This document shows positions 1 through 9,891 of a stretch of 48,230 nucleotides of DNA, in pieces (position 1 is the first letter of the stretch; every line of letters begins with the position of its first letter). Made by a program: the position numbers and the translations under genes. The notes under the pieces are model-generated. The model did not search any database. It had not been told where the DNA came from and was given only the letters and a program-made list of their open reading frames with translations. This DNA is from Acidobacteriota bacterium. GTDB lineage: Bacteria > Acidobacteriota > Vicinamibacteria > Vicinamibacterales > UBA8438. Where the stretch lies: positions 1 through 48,230 of the forward strand of contig JADFPE010000006.1 in the NCBI GenBank assembly GCA_022562495.1, given 5' to 3'.

Positions 1-138
1 TTCACCACCATCCGGACTTACCACGAATGTCGGGAAGCCTGATCCCTCTCTACACTCATGGTGTCCCAACCCGCCGACGAGGACTATGACGGTGGTCATC
101 AAGTTGGTTGATTGCCACGACTTTGCACCGACAAACTC

Positions 139-167
139 TTGACACCAGCATGCGTACCTCTGAGAAT
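139..167 (+). promoter_or_regulatory. Candidate sigma70-type promoter (TTGACA - 17 nt - GAGAAT)
   Basis: TTGACA at 139-144 and GAGAAT at 162-167, just upstream of the palindrome and the 185 start. Confidence 0.4.
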
Positions 168-177
168 GGATCAGGAA

Positions 178-193
178 TTTAGCCATGGCTAAA
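178..193. promoter_or_regulatory. Perfect 16-bp palindrome TTTAGCCATGGCTAAA spanning the start codon; candidate DtxR/MntR-type metalloregulator operator
   Basis: Sequence equals its own reverse complement; ATG at 185-187 lies inside; downstream N-terminus is TroA/ZnuA-like. Confidence 0.5.
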
Positions 194-1246
194 CTATCTC
201 GAATCAGAGCGGTGGCAACATTCATACTGGTTCTGTCTGCCGCAACACCCCAAATGGCCGCCGTTGCTTCCCCCAAGCCGATAGTCGTCTGCACCACCAC
301 CATGATCGCCGACCTCGCGCGGAATCTGGCCGCCGGGAGATTCGAGGTGAAGGGAATCATGCGTCCCGGCGAGGATCCCCACCTCTACGACCCCAAACCC
401 CTGGACGCCATCACGACCGATGACATCGAGGCGTTCCGGGATGCCCGCAAGGCCGCCGGTCGGTCAGCGGTCACCGTCAACCACGACCTCAAGCTGCTGA
501 GGAAGATGTTCAACTGGGGGATCCGCAAGGGCTACGTGGAACGAACACCGTTCAAGATCGGAACCGAGCCAGCGATCACGCTGGAGAAGGAAATCCCGAG
601 GTCCCGCAGATTCGAGACCGAAGAGGATGAGCAGCGACTGCTCAATGCCGCAAATCCTCAACTGCGGGCCGTGATCATCGCCATCTTGGACACTGCATGT
701 CGTCCGGGGGAGATCCTCTCTCTTCAGTGGAGGGACGTGAACCTGGGGCGTCGGGAACTGACGGTCCAAGCGGTGAAGTCCAAGACCCGAACCGCCCGAA
801 TGATCCCGATCTCCTCAAGGCTCGCGGCTGTGTTGGAGATGCGCCGACTGGATCCGGCGGGGAAACCGTTCCCGCCAGAGGCGTATCCGTTCGGCAACGC
901 GGTTGGGGAGCGGTCCACGTCTGTCCGCACAGCGTGGGAGAACGCCCGGGACGAGGCAGGGCTGCCTGGGTTTCAGCTTCGGGATCTTCGACACGAGGCT
1001 GGGTCACGGTTCGATGAGGCTGGGGTCTCCATAAACTATGTGAGCAAGCTGCTCGGGCACGCCGACCTCACGACGACCACCAGATATTTGAACATCAATC
1101 GCCGGGGGTTGCATCGGGCGATGCAGCAACTGGAAGACCACCGCACAGAAAATCTTGCACAAACCTTGCACACGCCGTCTGAGGACGCACAGGACGTTGT
1201 GCGCGAGCCAGAGCAGACTCCCGCCTCGAAGTCCAAGCCGGTCTAG
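185..1246 (+). CDS. Chimeric ORF: signal peptide and N-terminus of TroA/ZnuA-type metal-binding protein (about aa 1-72) fused to truncated tyrosine recombinase/integrase (about aa 73-353)
   Basis: N-term PIVVCTTTMIADLARNLAAGRFEVKGIMRPGEDPHLYDPKP is cluster-9 SBP-like; C-term DTACRPGEILSLQWRDV...LRDLRHEAGSRF...VSKLLGHADLTTTTRYL is the integrase catalytic domain. Confidence 0.8.
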   Translation: MAKLSRIRAVATFILVLSAATPQMAAVASPKPIVVCTTTMIADLARNLAAGRFEVKGIMRPGEDPHLYDPKPLDAITTDDIEAFRDARKAAGRSAVTVNHDLKLLRKMFNWGIRKGYVERTPFKIGTEPAITLEKEIPRSRRFETEEDEQRLLNAANPQLRAVIIAILDTACRPGEILSLQWRDVNLGRRELTVQAVKSKTRTARMIPISSRLAAVLEMRRLDPAGKPFPPEAYPFGNAVGERSTSVRTAWENARDEAGLPGFQLRDLRHEAGSRFDEAGVSINYVSKLLGHADLTTTTRYLNINRRGLHRAMQQLEDHRTENLAQTLHTPSEDAQDVVREPEQTPASKSKPV

Positions 1247-1256
1247 CAGTTAGAGT

Positions 1257-1344
1257 TGGTGCGGAAGGGGGGACTTGAACCCCCATGGGACTAGGTCCCA
1301 CAGGCTCCTGAGGCCTGCGCGTCTGCCAATTCCGCCACTTCCGC
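1257..1344 (-). tRNA. tRNA-Leu(CAG), CCA encoded
   Basis: Reverse complement GCGGAAGTGGCGGAATTGGCAGACGCG CAGGC-CTCAGGA-GCCTG ... GGGGGTTCAAGTCCCCC CTTCCGC ACCA; acceptor, anticodon and T stems pair; long class II variable arm. Confidence 0.95.
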
Positions 1345-1606
1345 AGTGAGGGCGGCCGTCTGGCCGGACGCCCAGTATAACCAAGACGGCCGCACCTGCG
1401 CCAGCGACCGCCCCGCTGATGCTCGGACGACAGCGGTGTGAGTCCTGTTCTACGTGAGCGCGCCTGGGGTGGGCGGCCAGACCGCCGGCGAGCGGTCGCG
1501 TATACTTGCTCGAGAGAGTTCATCAGCGGCCCTGACGGGCCTTGCTACGGGAAGTCGGCAAGGCAACCGGACGGGTTTCAATTCGCGGCACACCAAGGAG
1601 GCTGCT

Positions 1607-3349
1607 GTGAGTGTCCAGCGCGGTGTCAGGGTCATCATCTTCTTGCTGCTGCTGGCGGTCGTCGTGTCGATGACCGGGCTGGCCGCGATGTATTTCATGG
1701 TGTCTCGGGCGCCGTCGGTGGCATCCAACGCGGTGCTCATGCTGCGCGTGCCGGGGGGGTTGTCGGAACGGCAGGCGAACCCGCTTCTGACTGCGCTCGT
1801 CGGGGACGGGCCGACGGTGCAGTCGGTGGTCAACAGCCTGCGCAAGGCGACAGTGGACCCGCGCATCCGGGGGGTCATCCTGATGCCGTCGGGTCCGCAG
1901 CTGTTGTGGGGCAAGGCGCAAGAAATTCGCGACGCGGTGCTCGACTACAAGGCGTCGGGCAAGCCGATCGTGGCGTTCCTCGAGTATGGGGGAACCCAGG
2001 AGTACTACCTGGCGTCGGCGGCCGACAAGGTGTTTCTGACGCCTGTGAGCCCGCTGGATCTGGTCGGCGTCGCCAGCTATGAGATGTTCGTCCGCGGCGC
2101 GCTCGACAAGATCGGTGCCTACCCCGACATGCTGCACGCCGGCGACTTCAAGACGGCGTCCAACTTCTACACCGAGACGACGTTCACGCCCGAGCACCGC
2201 GAGATGGCCGAGTCGCTCAACCGCGACCTCTACGAGCAGATCATCGATGGCATCGCCGATGGTCGGGATCTGGGCAAGTCCGAGGTGCGGCGGTTGGTCG
2301 ACGAGGGGCCGTTTCTGCCGGCCGACGCGGTCGAGGCCGGTCTGGTCGACGGGCTCATCTATGCCGACGAGCTCAAGCGGCAGGACCCGTTCGACGAGGT
2401 CGACTGGCGCGAGATTGCCGATCGTGACTATCGGCAGATCAGCCTCGCGTCGGTGGGGTTGAACCAGGGGCGGCGTATCGCGCTGATCTACGCGGTCGGT
2501 ACGATCACCTCGGGCGGCGGCGGGGTCGATCTGCTGGGCGGGGAGGTGCTCGGGTCCGACACGCTGGTGCAGGCCATCCGCGCCGCGCGGACCGACGACT
2601 CGGTGCTCGCAATCGTGTTGCGAATCGATAGCCCGGGTGGATCGGCGGTCGCCTCCGACGTCATCTGGCGCGAGGTGATGCTGGCGAAGGCGGATAAGCC
2701 CGTTATCGCGTCGATGTCAGATCTGGCTGCGTCGGGGGGGTACTACATCGCCATGGCCGCTGACACGATCGTTGCGCAGCCGGCGACGCTGACCGGGTCG
2801 ATTGGTGTCGTGGCAGGCAAGATCACGACCGGCGGTACCTACGAGAAGGTCGGCATCACGATCGAGTCGGTCACCAGCGGCCGGTTCGCCGGGATGTACT
2901 CGCCGGTCACGCCGTTCTCCGACGACGAGCGGGCCAAGATGCAGGAGCACATCGACGCGATCTACGAGCAGTTCCTGACGAAGGCGGCCGCGGGGCGCGG
3001 TACCACTCGAGACGCCATCCACGCGGTGGCGCAGGGCCGGGTCTGGACCGGCCGTCAGGCGAAGGAGCGGGGGCTGGTCGACGAGCTGGGCGGGCTGGGA
3101 CGGGCGATTGCCCTGGCGAAGGAGCGGGTCGGCATCGATGCCGATGTCGAGGTGGAGCTGGTGATCTACCCGCGACCGAAGAGTCTGTTCGAGCTGTTGC
3201 GCGGAGGGTTCACCGTGGCGCAGGTAGCCGCCCAGCTGGGCTGGTTTCCGTTCCCGCCGGCTCGAGCGCTGGGCGTAGCAACGGCACCCCTCCGGCTGTT
3301 CCGCACCGGTGAGCCGCTGGCCCTGATGCCCGGCGTGTTCGTGCCGTAG
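1607..3349 (+). CDS. sppA: Signal peptide peptidase SppA, 67K type
   Basis: GTG start with AAGGAG upstream; S49 features (RIDSPGGSAVASDVIWREV, ASGGYYIAMAAD, LTGSIGVV). Confidence 0.9.
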   Translation: MSVQRGVRVIIFLLLLAVVVSMTGLAAMYFMVSRAPSVASNAVLMLRVPGGLSERQANPLLTALVGDGPTVQSVVNSLRKATVDPRIRGVILMPSGPQLLWGKAQEIRDAVLDYKASGKPIVAFLEYGGTQEYYLASAADKVFLTPVSPLDLVGVASYEMFVRGALDKIGAYPDMLHAGDFKTASNFYTETTFTPEHREMAESLNRDLYEQIIDGIADGRDLGKSEVRRLVDEGPFLPADAVEAGLVDGLIYADELKRQDPFDEVDWREIADRDYRQISLASVGLNQGRRIALIYAVGTITSGGGGVDLLGGEVLGSDTLVQAIRAARTDDSVLAIVLRIDSPGGSAVASDVIWREVMLAKADKPVIASMSDLAASGGYYIAMAADTIVAQPATLTGSIGVVAGKITTGGTYEKVGITIESVTSGRFAGMYSPVTPFSDDERAKMQEHIDAIYEQFLTKAAAGRGTTRDAIHAVAQGRVWTGRQAKERGLVDELGGLGRAIALAKERVGIDADVEVELVIYPRPKSLFELLRGGFTVAQVAAQLGWFPFPPARALGVATAPLRLFRTGEPLALMPGVFVP

Positions 3350-3362
3350 GGGGCCGCTCAAA

Positions 3363-3480
3363 GCAGTCAGCAGTTAGAAGAATACCGGAGGGCTTCGCCG
3401 CTGCTACCGCCTGGTACGGCCCGGGTGAGACTGACTAGAAGCCGGCGAAGCCATCCATTCCAGTGCTTCTGCCTTCTGGG
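3363..3480. repeat. Family A foldback element (A1) between convergent genes
   Basis: Left arm gcagtcagcagttagaag, core ggagggcttcgccg; right core gccggcgaagccatcc, arm cttctgccttctg. Confidence 0.6.
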
Positions 3481-3494
3481 GGGCCTCCCTAGAC

Positions 3495-5429
3495 CTAGAC
3501 CACCGCCTGCGCGAAGACGTCCAATTTGACGTCGATCAGGATTCGCGTCTTGGCGTTCTCCATGTAGGCGGCGTAGAACTGACTCTGCCGCTCGGCGATC
3601 ATGTCGCTACGCAGTGTCTCGCGCGTCGCCTGGAAGTCCGCGGCGGTCGCCTCCTGCCGTTCGTGAACGTGCAGGATGACGGCGCTGTTGCCGGTCAGCA
3701 CCGGGTCGCTGGTCTCGCCGACCGACAACGAGAAGGCCACAGCCTCGACCGCCGCGTTCAGACCGACGCCCGGCACCGCGCTGCCGCGTGCGAGGGCGTC
3801 GCTGGTGCTGACCTCCAGCTCCTCGGTTTCGGCCGCCTGGGTGAAATCCTCGGCTGTCTGCAAGAGGGTCGCGACCTCGGCGGCCCGCTCCTGCGCCGCC
3901 GCGAACGCCTTCTTGCGGATGACGTCGTCCCGCACGCGAGCCTCAACCTCTTCGAGTGGCGGCACAAACGGGGCCTGAATGCCGATGACGGTCACGAAGG
4001 CCGGACCGGTCAGGGTCTGGATCGGGCCCGCGACCTGGCCCTGCGGGAGTTGAAAGGCCACAGCGGTCACCTCCGACGAGAACCCGAGGCCGAGGATCGG
4101 CTCGCCGGGCGACACGAACCCGGTCTCCTGCGGTTCGAAGCCGCGTTGCCGCGCCGCGGCGTCCATGGCCGTTGGCGGCTCGGCGGCGGTCGTGATCTCG
4201 TCTGCCATCGCCTGGGCATACGCGCCGGCCCGCTCATCGGCGCTCTCCTGCTTCAGCAGCTCGACGATGCTCTCACGCACGTCGTCCAGCGGCTGCGACG
4301 TGCCGCCGGTCTTCTCGGTCGCCTTGATGATGTGCACCCCGAACATGCTCGACACCGGGTCGCTGATCTCGCCCTGGTCGAGGGCGTACGCGGCGCCCTC
4401 GAACTCCGGCACCATCTGGCCGGGGGAGATCGGGCCGAGATCGCCGCCGATCTCCTTTGTGCCTTCGTCCTCAGAGTATTGCCGCGCCAGCTCCGCGAAA
4501 TCGGCCCCGCCCCGCGCCTCGGCGACGATCGCCTCCGCCTGGGTCTGCACCTCCGCCGGATCCTTGCCCTCTGTGCGCAGCAGGATGTGGCTGGCGCGCA
4601 GCGTCACAGGCTCGGTGTAACGGTCGGTGTTGTAGTCGTAGTACGACTGGACCTCGGCGTCACTCGGGGTGAACGAGGCCTTCAGCGCCGCGACGTCGAT
4701 CAGCACGAAGCGCAGGCGGCGCTTCTCCGGCACCGTGTAGTCGGTGGCGTTCTGTTCGAATTGCGCCGCGACGTCCGCATCGGTGGCCTCGATGCCCTCG
4801 CGGAAGTCGTCGGCCCGGAACGAGATGGCGCTCAGACGGAGCTTCTCGCTGCGGCGGACGTGCTCTCGCCGCAGGTCCTCGTCGGTCACCGTGATCCAGT
4901 CGGTCACCGCGGCCTGCAGCCGTTCCAGCATCAGCGACCGGCGGATGTCCTCTTCGAATTGCGCCGGGGTCATCGGCGGCGACTGCGCCCGCAGCGTCTG
5001 GGCATAGGCCTGCTCGCCGACGAATTGGCCGTTTCGCTGGAACGCCGGGAACGAGACGATCCGGTCGCGCACCTCGGCATCGCTGACCGTCACCCCCAGC
5101 CGTTCGGCTTCCTGCAGCGCCGCGTGCTCGTCGATCATCTGCTGAAGAATCTGTCGGTCGAGCCCCATCGACCGCAGGATCTCGGCGGTGATCTCGCCGC
5201 CGGACTGGGCTTGGTAGCTCTGGAGCTGTCGCAGAAACACGGTGCGGAAATCACCGACCGTGATCTCCCGGTCACCGACCTGTGCCAGTACGTCGGTCAG
5301 TGCGCCCGTCACCTGTGGCGTTGGCCGGACGATCGCGGGCACATACAGGAAAGTGAAGGCCAAGATGACCAGCCCCAGGGTCCACTTCAGCCAGCCAATG
5401 TGCCGGCGCATGGAATCCAGCATCGTCAT
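3495..5429 (-). CDS. PpiD/SurA-type peptidyl-prolyl cis-trans isomerase (SurA_N + parvulin)
   Basis: N-terminal TM MLDSMRRHIGWLKWTLGLVILAFTFLYVP; parvulin motif RASHILLRTEGKDPAEV...FAELARQYSED..GGDLG. Confidence 0.88.
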   Translation of the reverse strand: MTMLDSMRRHIGWLKWTLGLVILAFTFLYVPAIVRPTPQVTGALTDVLAQVGDREITVGDFRTVFLRQLQSYQAQSGGEITAEILRSMGLDRQILQQMIDEHAALQEAERLGVTVSDAEVRDRIVSFPAFQRNGQFVGEQAYAQTLRAQSPPMTPAQFEEDIRRSLMLERLQAAVTDWITVTDEDLRREHVRRSEKLRLSAISFRADDFREGIEATDADVAAQFEQNATDYTVPEKRRLRFVLIDVAALKASFTPSDAEVQSYYDYNTDRYTEPVTLRASHILLRTEGKDPAEVQTQAEAIVAEARGGADFAELARQYSEDEGTKEIGGDLGPISPGQMVPEFEGAAYALDQGEISDPVSSMFGVHIIKATEKTGGTSQPLDDVRESIVELLKQESADERAGAYAQAMADEITTAAEPPTAMDAAARQRGFEPQETGFVSPGEPILGLGFSSEVTAVAFQLPQGQVAGPIQTLTGPAFVTVIGIQAPFVPPLEEVEARVRDDVIRKKAFAAAQERAAEVATLLQTAEDFTQAAETEELEVSTSDALARGSAVPGVGLNAAVEAVAFSLSVGETSDPVLTGNSAVILHVHERQEATAADFQATRETLRSDMIAERQSQFYAAYMENAKTRILIDVKLDVFAQAVV

Positions 5430-5818
5430 CGTGCGTGCAACTCCTTCTCGCAGCCGGTCCCGTGTCGGCGTCGCATACCGGGCTCCAGGTCTGATTTGCG
5501 CAGCCTGCCGAGGCGGCGTCACCCGGCCATGGCTCAATGCTCCATTCTATGCCACGGAATTCGCGGGCGGCAAGCCGCTGACCCGGAACACCCCGCGAGG
5601 AGGCGTCAGAGGTGGTGTGGGGCGGCGGATCGGGCTGAGAATGCATCAGATTGGTGCAGTTCCGCCCCGTCGAATATGGTATATTTGCAGAGGCTGCAGG
5701 ACTTAGGGGAATTGACAGAACGATACCGAGCGGCTCCGTTCGTAACCACGGTACAGCATCGGGGACCCGCTGAACGGAGCTGCGGTCGCTCCGCCCTACG
5801 CGACGAGTGAGAATTCCG

Positions 5819-5880
5819 GGCAGTATTCGACCGAGGAGCAATGCCGCGGAACGGGATGCGTCGGCGGCCGCATGCCACCG
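5819..5880. repeat. Family C dispersed repeat (C3)
   Basis: ggcagtattcgaccgaggagcaatgccgcggaacgggatgc resembles 28930-28975, 35884-35953, 39272-39325. Confidence 0.4.
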
Positions 5881-5904
5881 TGATGACGATCGGGGACAGG
5901 TAGT

Positions 5905-7335
5905 ATGCCGGTAGGCGGTCACCGCAATGCGGCACGACGACCCCGGACTCTGCCCCGGTCTGGTCTGACACTCACCGTCTTTCACCACCCGAGCTCCGAC
6001 GTTGAGGCACACGTGGCGCCGCTGCGTCGCCTCAAAGGCTACCGGCTGGTCTGTCGGGCGCAACAAGAAGCGGCGGCGGGCATCCGCGCGAGCCGGGTCG
6101 GTGCGGTGTTGTGGGAGCTGGCACCGGGGCGTCGGCCGAACTGGCGACGTTTGAAGTCGCTCGCGCAGGGCATGCCGATCGTGTCCTATTCGGCGGATCC
6201 CGCCGCCGTGGTGGCCACTCGGTCCCGTGAGATCGGGTTCGATACCCATCTGAGCGCTCCGCTGAATCCGGTGGAGATCGCGCACCAGATCGCGGTCGCT
6301 GCGCCCGCCGACCTCGCGACCCGTTGGCAGCGGTCGCGGGTCTCGCTCGCGCGCTATCTCAATCGGGTCGAACCGTTGATCGAGATGACCCGGCACGTCG
6401 GCGCGCCGCTCGAGCCGGGCTCGGTGGCCGAGGCGCTGGTCAGCCGGGCCGCCGCCTGGCTGCCGGCGCCGAGCTGGACGGTGGTGGGATTGGATTCGGT
6501 CGGGGCGGCGACGCTGCTCGCGAGCTGGCGGCTCCCGCTCGAACTGGAGAAGGCTGTCTGCTCCGTCGGCGGCCGCGTGCTGCGATCCGGGCTAGAGTAC
6601 GGTGCGCGCGACCTGCGTGACGATCTACCCGGGCGCGACGTGCCGGCGATTGCGATCATCGCGTTTCCGCTACGCTGTCGGGGGCGCAGCGTGGGCGCGG
6701 TCATTGGTGTCGATACATCCCCGTCCGCGAAGGTGCCGGCGGTTCCGGCGAGCGTCAGTGCGGCTATTCGGGTGCTGTTCGAACCGGCCGCGGTCGCGCT
6801 CGACAACGCCACGCGGATGCAGCGCGCCCAGTCGCTGACCGTCACCGACGATCTGACCCAGCTCTACAACTCGCGGTATCTGTCCGAGGTGCTCCGGCGG
6901 GAAGGCAAACGGGCCTTGCGCACGCACCAGCCACTGTCGCTGTTGTTCATCGACCTCGATGGGTTCAAGGGGATCAACGACACCCACGGGCATCTCTACG
7001 GCAGCCGGGCGCTCGTCGAGGCGGGCGCCGTCATCCGGGACTGTGCGCGGGAGACCGACGTGGTCGCCCGCTTCGGTGGCGACGAGTTCGTGATGGTGCT
7101 GCCCGACACCGCCAGCGATGGCGCGCTGGTCGTCGCGGATCGGGTGCGCGCGCATATCGCCGAACACGTGTTCCTCGAGGCCGAGGGATACAACTTCCGG
7201 TTGACCGGGTCGGCCGGCGTAGCGACGTTGCCGGATAACGTTCCGACCGTCGAGCGGTTGCTGCAGGCGGCCGACGACGCCATGTACTGGGTCAAGGCCC
7301 ACGGCAAGGATGGTATCCAGCTGGCGGGCTGCTAG
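5905..7335 (+). CDS. GGDEF-domain diguanylate cyclase with N-terminal receiver-like/GAF-like region
   Basis: DLTQLYNSRYL..FIDLDGFKGINDTHGH..RETDVVARFGGDEF; RxxD I-site located 5 residues before GGDEF. Confidence 0.9.
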   Translation: MPVGGHRNAARRPRTLPRSGLTLTVFHHPSSDVEAHVAPLRRLKGYRLVCRAQQEAAAGIRASRVGAVLWELAPGRRPNWRRLKSLAQGMPIVSYSADPAAVVATRSREIGFDTHLSAPLNPVEIAHQIAVAAPADLATRWQRSRVSLARYLNRVEPLIEMTRHVGAPLEPGSVAEALVSRAAAWLPAPSWTVVGLDSVGAATLLASWRLPLELEKAVCSVGGRVLRSGLEYGARDLRDDLPGRDVPAIAIIAFPLRCRGRSVGAVIGVDTSPSAKVPAVPASVSAAIRVLFEPAAVALDNATRMQRAQSLTVTDDLTQLYNSRYLSEVLRREGKRALRTHQPLSLLFIDLDGFKGINDTHGHLYGSRALVEAGAVIRDCARETDVVARFGGDEFVMVLPDTASDGALVVADRVRAHIAEHVFLEAEGYNFRLTGSAGVATLPDNVPTVERLLQAADDAMYWVKAHGKDGIQLAGC

Positions 7336-7364
7336 ACCACGAATTCCGAGGAGGACTATCTCCG

Positions 7365-8382
<1,018 letters not shown>

Positions 8383-8390
<8 letters not shown>

Positions 8391-9228
8391 TCTCCGTCGT
8401 CGCACCGGCGCGTTGCTGCTGGCCGTCGTGATCGGCCATGTGGTCGTCATCTCTGTCCAGGTCAACACCGCGTCCAGCGTGCGTGTGTTCGAAGCGGTGA
8501 CCTTCGGGCTGTTTTCCGAGGTCCAGCGAGGGGTTGCCCGGGTGGTCGGTGGCGCGACCGGGTTCTGGAACGGGTATGTGGGGCTGCGGTCTGTCCAGGC
8601 CGAGAACGACGTGCTCCGCGAGAGCGTCGCCACTCTGCGGTTCCGCTTACAGCAGGAACGTGCGGTGGCGCAGCGGGTGCGTGGTCTGGAAGCGTTGCTC
8701 GGACTCCGTCGCGACATCGGCTTCGCGACGGTGAGCGCGCGGGTGATTGCGGGCGACGCGACCCCCTATTTCCGCACAGTCACGATCGACCGGGGCACCG
8801 GCGACGGTGTCTACCGCGACTCGGCGGTGTTGTCGCCGGACGGCGTGGTGGGACGTGTGGTCAGCGACCCCGGTCCGCGGGCGGCCAAGGTGCAGCTACT
8901 GATCGACCGGAAAGCCGCCGCGGGGGCCCTCATCGAACGAACGCGCGCGGCCGGTGTCGTGGTGGGGGATGCCGGTCAGGGCGTGCTGCGGATGGAATAC
9001 GTGTCAAACCTCGAGGAGGTGCAGCTCGGGGACGTCGTTGTCACCTCCGGGATTGACGGCATCTACCCCAAGGGGTTCGTCATCGGCACGGTCGAGGTGG
9101 TGCGTCGTGGGCCTGGGCTCTACAGGACAATCTATGTACGCCCGCAAGTGGAGTTCAGTAACCTCGAGGACGTGCTGGTCATCGTTCGCGAGCCCGCGTC
9201 GTCGACGACGGCGGCGGGTGGTGAATGA
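8383..9228 (+). CDS. mreC: Rod shape-determining protein MreC
   Basis: MreC-like coiled coil and beta domain (VIAGDATPYFRTVTIDRGTGDGV); TTG start overlapping the mreB stop. Confidence 0.9.
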
Positions 9229-9746
9229 AGGCCGCCTGGGTGGGGCTGGGGCTTGGTCTGGCGCTGGCGCTGCAGACGACGCTGGCGTCGATGCTGGCCG
9301 GTGCCGGTGCGCCGGTGGACCTCGTGCTGGTGGTGGTCGTCGCGGTGGCGATTGCGGGTGGTCCGATTGCCGGGTTGTGGGCCGGCACCGTCGGTGGGTT
9401 GGTGCAGGACGCATTGTCGGGCGGGGTGATCGGTGTCGGGGGGCTCGCCAAGACGCTTGTGGGCTACGTCGTCGGGCAGTTCGGGTCCCGGTTCATGATC
9501 GCGCGGGCCTGGCAGCAGTTGCTGGTGTTCTTCTGTGGCTCGCTGGTGCACGCCGGCTGTTTCATCGGGGTCTACAGCCTGCTGTTCGACGAGGGGATGA
9601 TGACCTCCTACGGCGCCGTACTGACGCAGGCGACGGTCAACGCCGCGATCGGCGTGACGCTCGCGGCTGGGCTCCAGGCTGGACCGGGGGCGATCGAACG
9701 CCGGCGGCTGCGTCGGCGAAATCTGTCGCGTCGGTTCGGCGGTTAA
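9225..9746 (+). CDS. mreD: Rod shape-determining protein MreD
   Basis: Small polytopic membrane protein; ATGA overlap with mreC; synteny. Confidence 0.85.
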   Translation: MKAAWVGLGLGLALALQTTLASMLAGAGAPVDLVLVVVVAVAIAGGPIAGLWAGTVGGLVQDALSGGVIGVGGLAKTLVGYVVGQFGSRFMIARAWQQLLVFFCGSLVHAGCFIGVYSLLFDEGMMTSYGAVLTQATVNAAIGVTLAAGLQAGPGAIERRRLRRRNLSRRFGG

Positions 9747-9891
9747 TTCCCGGCGCTCAGCGTGTTGGCGCCGGGCATCTGTCGTCGCACGGGCCTTGAG
9801 CGATGCGTGGTGAGAGCCCTGCGTTGCACCGAGACTGGCGATGCGGGGTGAGGCGCGGGATGCATCGCTGCACGGTACGTGGGTCAGACGC

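Noticed and set aside
3663-5810. 715-aa plus-strand ORF
   Set aside because: Antisense shadow of the PpiD-like gene; Arg/His/Gly-rich with no recognisable domain.
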